Source: Planctomycetota bacterium (lineage in GTDB: Bacteria; Planctomycetota; Brocadiia; Brocadiales; Brocadiaceae). From it: DNA of 9,542 nt. Every line of letters starts with the position of its first letter. Position 1 is the stretch's first letter. The translations under genes and the position numbers were made by a program. Location of the stretch: assembly GCA_023261465.1 (NCBI GenBank), contig JAHFOW010000111.1:1-9542 (forward strand). Direction: 5' to 3'. Below are positions 6,786 through 9,542 of the stretch, piece after piece. The notes beneath the pieces are model-generated. The model was not told where the DNA came from. It worked only from the letters and a program-made list of their open reading frames with translations, and made no database searches.

Positions 6786-8714
6786 ATGGGGAAAAATATT
6801 GTACAAAAAATTTTTAACTTGCATCTTGTTTCAGGTAAGCTAAAACCTGGTGAGGAAATTGCCATTTCCATTGACCAAACTCTTACACAGGATGCAACCG
6901 GGACAATGGCTTACCTCCAGTTTGAGGCTATGGGTATACCCCGGGTAAAGACGAAACTCTCGGTAAGTTATGTTGACCACAATATGCTTCAGACAGGGTT
7001 TGAAAATTTTGACGACCATTTATTTCTTCAAGGCATTGCGAGGAAGTACGGTATTTACTTTTCCAAGCCGGGCAATGGTATCTGCCATCAGGTACACCTG
7101 GAGAGATTTGGCATACCGGGAGATACCATGCTGGGTTCCGATAGTCACACCCCTACATGCGGTGGATTGGGGATGCTGGCAATAGGCGCTGGCGGTCTTG
7201 ATGTTGCCATTGCTATGGCAGGCGGTCCATTTTATGTTAATATGCCAAAAGTCGTGTGCGTTAGGCTCAATGGTTCGTTGAAGCCGTGGGTGACTGCAAA
7301 GGACGTGATACTGGAATTATTGAGGAGGCTTACGGTAAAGGGTGGGGTAGGAAAGATATTTGAATACGGAGGAGACGGGGTAAAAACGTTGGGTGTGACG
7401 GAACGTGCTACCATCACTAATATGGGCGCTGAATTGGGGGCGCTCACATCGATCTTCCCGAGCGATGCACAAACAAAAAAATACCTCAGGATGCAGGGGA
7501 GAGAAAAAGTGTGGAAGCCTTTAAAGGCAGATCCTCGTGCGCAGTATGATGAGGTAGTTGAAATTGACCTTTCTGCCCTGGAACCATTAATAGCAAGACC
7601 CCACAGTCCCGACAATGTTTGCAAACTAAGCGAAATCAAGGGTCTTAAGGTACAACAGGTGTGTATTGGGAGCTGCACAAATTCCTCGTACCATGATTTG
7701 ATGGTGTCTGCGATGATGCTTAAGGGACGAAAGGTGCATCCTGATGTAAGTTTGACCATTTCACCAGGTTCTAAACAGGTATTGGACATGATAGCAAAAA
7801 ATGGCGCCCTGTCATCTATGATTGAGGCAGGCGCGCGCATTGTTGAGGTTGCATGTGGTCCCTGTATTGGTATGGGACAGGCCCCGCCTTCTGGTGGTGT
7901 TTCGGTGAGGTCATTCAACAGAAACTTTGAGGGGCGAAGTGGAACGGCTGATGCTCAGGTTTATCTGGTCAGTCCTGAAACAGCAATCGCAACGGCAATA
8001 CAAGGAGTTCTCTCTGATCCAAGGGATTTCGGAGAACCAATCGTTATTAAAGAACCAAAGAGTTTTGTTATCGATGATAGCATGATTATTCCGCCATCCG
8101 ATAAACCGGAGGAAGTGACGATTTTCAGGGGACCCAATATAAAACCTTTACCTAAAAAGGAACCCATGCCTGAAACCTTAAAAGGAGACGTCCTTTTGAA
8201 AGTGGGGGATAATATTACCACCGACCATATCATGCCCGCCGGGGCAAAGGTTTTACCTCTGCGGTCAAATATTCCGGCTATTTCAGAATTTGTTTTTGAG
8301 AAGGTGGATAAGGACTTTGTAAAACGTGCAAAAGAAAAAGGAGGTGGTTTCCTGATAGGAGGGGTGAATTACGGTCAGGGATCAAGCCGGGAGCATGCAG
8401 CGCTGGCGCCCATGTATTTGGGTGTAAAGGCAGTCATTACCAAATCATTTGCCAGAATCCACCGTGCAAACCTTGTTAATTTTGGCATCATGCCGCTCAC
8501 GTTTGAAAATGAGGGAGACTATAACGTCATTGACCAGGGAGACAGCATTGAACTTCCTGATATCAGGAACAAATTAAAATCGGGAAACAAACTCACCATA
8601 AGGAATGTAACGAAGAACAAAGAAATAAAAGTAACGCACTCGCTGACTCCGCGTGAAGTCGACATCCTCTGTGTCGGTGGTTTGTTGAACCATCAGGCCC
8701 GGAGCAGTATGTAA
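6786..8714 (+). CDS. Aconitate hydratase (Aquifex-type, about 640 aa)
   Basis: A 642-aa cytoplasmic iron-sulfur enzyme that interconverts citrate and isocitrate through cis-aconitate. Family segments in order: IDQTLTQDATGTMAYLQFEA (29-48), LGSDSHTPTCGGLG (116-129), GSCTNSS (295-301), ACGPCIGMG (356-364), then the swivel domain with GDNITTDHIMPAGA (474-487) and YGQGSSREHAALAP (529-542). The [4Fe-4S] ligands are C297, C357 and C360. All expected catalytic segments are intact. The length fits the short bacterial 'Aquifex type' group rather than the roughly 890-aa AcnA or AcnB; homoaconitase/LeuC relatives are the main alternative. The ATG at 6786 is preferred: AAAGGA lies five bases upstream and MGKNIVQKI matches the usual family start. 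Earlier in-frame starts (ATG 6780, TTG 6762) overlap or precede that site. No clear promoter is seen in the short gap after the preceding terminator. Confidence 0.93.
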   Translation: MGKNIVQKIFNLHLVSGKLKPGEEIAISIDQTLTQDATGTMAYLQFEAMGIPRVKTKLSVSYVDHNMLQTGFENFDDHLFLQGIARKYGIYFSKPGNGICHQVHLERFGIPGDTMLGSDSHTPTCGGLGMLAIGAGGLDVAIAMAGGPFYVNMPKVVCVRLNGSLKPWVTAKDVILELLRRLTVKGGVGKIFEYGGDGVKTLGVTERATITNMGAELGALTSIFPSDAQTKKYLRMQGREKVWKPLKADPRAQYDEVVEIDLSALEPLIARPHSPDNVCKLSEIKGLKVQQVCIGSCTNSSYHDLMVSAMMLKGRKVHPDVSLTISPGSKQVLDMIAKNGALSSMIEAGARIVEVACGPCIGMGQAPPSGGVSVRSFNRNFEGRSGTADAQVYLVSPETAIATAIQGVLSDPRDFGEPIVIKEPKSFVIDDSMIIPPSDKPEEVTIFRGPNIKPLPKKEPMPETLKGDVLLKVGDNITTDHIMPAGAKVLPLRSNIPAISEFVFEKVDKDFVKRAKEKGGGFLIGGVNYGQGSSREHAALAPMYLGVKAVITKSFARIHRANLVNFGIMPLTFENEGDYNVIDQGDSIELPDIRNKLKSGNKLTIRNVTKNKEIKVTHSLTPREVDILCVGGLLNHQARSSM

Positions 8715-8735
8715 CTCAATCCTTCGGGATTGAGT
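8714..8735. repeat. UUCG-loop hairpin at the aconitase stop codon
   Basis: ACTCAATCC (8714-8722) pairs perfectly with GGATTGAGT (8727-8735) around TTCG, an extra-stable cUUCGg tetraloop in RNA. It begins on the last base of the stop codon. A broken T tract (8751-8763) begins 15 bases downstream, too far for a standard terminator, so mRNA 3' end protection is as likely as termination. It resembles the hairpin after the TPR genes (2655-2672). Confidence 0.65.
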
Positions 8736-8809
8736 ATCCGTGAGAAAAAGTTTTTTGTTTTTTAAAGCAAGTGCGTATGTTTTGCTTATACAAAAGAGGA
8801 CAAAAGACT

Positions 8810-8861
8810 AAAAAGGTTGGGAATGTAAGACGCTCGTCAGTCTTCGTCTCAACCTTTTTTT
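8810..8861. terminator. Long bidirectional terminator after aconitase
   Basis: AAAAAGGTTG (8810-8819) pairs with CAACCTTTTT (8850-8859) and extends inward by three more pairs, including one G-U. A second small stem lies inside (AAGAC 8827-8831 with GTCTT 8840-8844). A T7 run (8855-8861) ends it on the + strand and an A5 run begins it. It is the best termination point for the aconitase transcript, about 100 bases after the stop. Confidence 0.75.
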
Positions 8862-8864
8862 GTC

Positions 8865-8900
8865 TGTTTGTAGTGATGATTTCAGTCGTCACTGCAAACA
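8865..8900. repeat. 15-bp imperfect palindrome next to the terminator
   Basis: The 15-base arm 8865-8879 (TGTTTGTAGTGATGA) pairs with 8886-8900 around the loop TTTCAG, with only two G-U pairs and no mismatch in the RNA. It starts four bases after the terminator T run. It looks like a dispersed REP-like unit rather than an operator, because the loop is short and the pairing is RNA-like. Confidence 0.6.
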
Positions 8901-8920
8901 TGAAAAAATATTTTTAAAAA

Positions 8921-8936
8921 TGTGACGTACATCACA
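8921..8936 (+). promoter_or_regulatory. CRP/FNR-family operator upstream of cas6
   Basis: TGTGA (8921-8925), six bases, then TCACA (8932-8936): both half-sites fit the CRP-type consensus exactly, and 14 of 16 bases are palindromic. CRP and HcpR, a nitrosative-stress regulator of the same superfamily, use sites of this form. The centre lies 41.5 bases upstream of the start predicted from the adjacent promoter, the spacing of class II activated promoters. Which regulator binds is unknown. Confidence 0.7.
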
Positions 8937-8963
8937 GACATCCCGGAAAATAAATGGTATGAT
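8935..8963 (+). promoter_or_regulatory. Extended -10 promoter, probably for cas6
   Basis: A weak -35 element, CAGACA (8935-8940, 4 of 6), is followed after 17 bp by TATGAT (8958-8963, 5 of 6). TGG directly before TATGAT provides an extended -10 TGn. The predicted start is near 8970. A weak -35 with a good -10 and a class II-placed operator is typical of an activator-dependent promoter. The leader to the cas6 ATG would be about 169 bases and structured. Confidence 0.6.
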
Positions 8964-8998
8964 ATTTAAATTATAGAATCCTGTCTGATTTAAATTAG

Positions 8999-9025
8999 GT
9001 TTTGTTTTGCACGGAAAAACAAAAC
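8999..9025. repeat. AT-rich hairpin in the cas6 leader
   Basis: GTTTTGTTTT (8999-9008) pairs perfectly with AAAACAAAAC (9016-9025) around GCACGGA, and a T5 run follows within a few bases. It could act as a weak attenuator in the cas6 leader, or be incidental in AT-rich DNA. Confidence 0.45.
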
Positions 9026-9032
9026 GACTTTT

Positions 9033-9094
9033 TCTTGTAGCGCCGAACCCTTGTGGTCGGCCAATGGCGGGGGATAAACCCCTGCGCTACGAGA
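9033..9094. repeat. REP/MITE-like element folding as a three-way junction
   Basis: Outer arms TCTTGTAGCGC (9033-9043) and GCGCTACGAGA (9084-9094) pair over 11 bases with one G-T. Two hairpins lie inside. In the first, CCG and ACC pair with GGT and CGG between 9043 and 9060, with one bulged A. In the second, GGGG (9070-9073) pairs with CCCC (9079-9082). The nested layout is that of small non-autonomous repeat units found between bacterial genes. It ends 44 bases before the cas6 ATG. Confidence 0.65.
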
Positions 9095-9138
9095 TCGCTT
9101 TGAAATTCCTAAACATAAATAAATCGTACTATTTCTTT

Positions 9139-9542
9139 ATGAGAATAAAAATAACCCTTTCTGCACATAAATCAGCAATCGTTGACTTCAACTATCAACA
9201 CCAGATACAGGCCTTAATCTATGAGTTTCTGTCCAGATCAAATCCTGACTATGCCCAATGGCTTCACCAGCAAGGATTTGTTTACAAGAGGGATAAACGA
9301 TTCAAATTCTTTGTTTTCTCCGGCATACTATTTCACGGTCCCATAAAGCTCCGGACAAACCATGCAATTCATCCAGGCGGCTTGAACGGCTTAAGCGGTT
9401 TAAACAGTTCAAACGGTTTTTTATTTCATGCCTCTCAAGCCAACCCCTTTACCTTTTCCTTCTGCATAGCATCACCCGTTGATACGTTCGTTCAACACCT
9501 GATAGAAGGTATCTTTAGCGAAGGACAGGAGGTGAGACTCGG
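9139..9542 (+). CDS. cas6: CRISPR-associated endoribonuclease Cas6, N-terminal part, cut by the right edge
   Basis: 134 codons are visible, with the frame still open at the edge. The start MRIKITLS, the helix with YQHQIQALIYEFL (19-31), then DYAQWLHQQGF (37-47) and RFKFFVFSGIL (54-64) together match the first ferredoxin-like half of Cas6. That enzyme cuts precursor CRISPR RNA inside the repeat to make guide RNAs in type I and III systems. Residues 81-93 are an unusual Gly/Leu/Asn/Ser run encoded by 9-bp tandem repeats and sit where a surface loop is plausible. The glycine-rich loop at the Cas6 C-terminus and any catalytic His lie beyond the window. No Shine-Dalgarno site precedes the ATG, and the upstream bases are AT-rich. 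Other cas genes and an array are expected to the right. The subtype cannot be told from this part. Confidence 0.88.
   Translation, partial: MRIKITLSAHKSAIVDFNYQHQIQALIYEFLSRSNPDYAQWLHQQGFVYKRDKRFKFFVFSGILFHGPIKLRTNHAIHPGGLNGLSGLNSSNGFLFHASQANPFTFSFCIASPVDTFVQHLIEGIFSEGQEVRL
9379..9420 (+). repeat. In-frame 9-bp tandem repeats inside cas6
   Basis: Four 9-base units start at 9379, 9388, 9397 and 9406, with a partial fifth at 9415. The first unit is GGCTTGAAC and the third is GGTTTAAAC; the others differ at a few positions. They keep the cas6 frame and encode Gly-Leu-Asn-type triplets (residues 81-94). Confidence 0.75.

Noticed and set aside
7232..7918. A 228-codon - strand open frame inside aconitase
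   Set aside because: It lies wholly opposite a well-conserved enzyme gene, matches no family and has no ribosome site or promoter of its own.
8716..8901. A 61-codon - strand open frame after aconitase
   Set aside because: It runs across the terminator and hairpins, is rich in low-complexity residues and has no ribosome site. Its openness follows from the inverted repeats.
9121..9542. A CRISPR array near cas6
   Set aside because: No direct repeats of 23-40 bases with unique spacers are visible. The only tandem repeat is the 9-bp in-frame run within cas6.

Overview
The window looks like chromosome from an AT-rich, anaerobic, cytochrome-rich bacterium. The best guess is an anammox planctomycete (Brocadiales). 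This rests on an eleven-heme cytochrome that joins a NapC/NirT-type quinol dehydrogenase to a hydroxylamine oxidoreductase (HAO)-like module, exported TPR proteins, an exported SUMF1-type protein, and an Aquifex-type aconitase. No rRNA or marker gene is present, so the assignment is inference.

Layout, left to right. (1) 3-89: the His-rich tail of a + strand gene, closed by a strong terminator (122-164). (2) 294-2646: two + strand genes four bases apart. They encode exported TPR proteins of near-identical architecture, an evident tandem duplication; the first is a probable lipoprotein and the second starts at TTG. (3) 2647-2838: a convergent gap with two small hairpins. (4) 2839-5120: two - strand genes for exported proteins. 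One is a zinc-ribbon/TPR/SUMF1 protein whose start should be the GTG at 4449. The other is an unrecognised 181-aa protein with a near-consensus promoter. A terminator lies between them, so they are probably separate transcripts. (5) 5454-6671: the undecaheme cytochrome, divergent from the 181-aa gene and closed by its own terminator. (6) 6786-8714: aconitase, a TCA-cycle enzyme with no evident link to its neighbours. (7) 8715-9138: a 424-base gap packed with hairpins, including a REP/MITE-like three-way-junction element. It also holds a CRP/FNR-family palindrome centred exactly 41.5 bases upstream of the start predicted from an extended -10 promoter. (8) 9139-9542: the first 134 codons of cas6, running off the right edge and presumably opening a CRISPR-Cas locus. 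No CRISPR array is visible.

The genes do not form one obvious pathway. Units 2, 4 and 5 all concern the cell envelope: TPR scaffolds, an exported SUMF1 protein and a membrane-anchored cytochrome. The points most worth a second look are the NapC-HAO fusion, the class II-like promoter ahead of cas6, and a run of 9-bp repeats inserted in frame within cas6.
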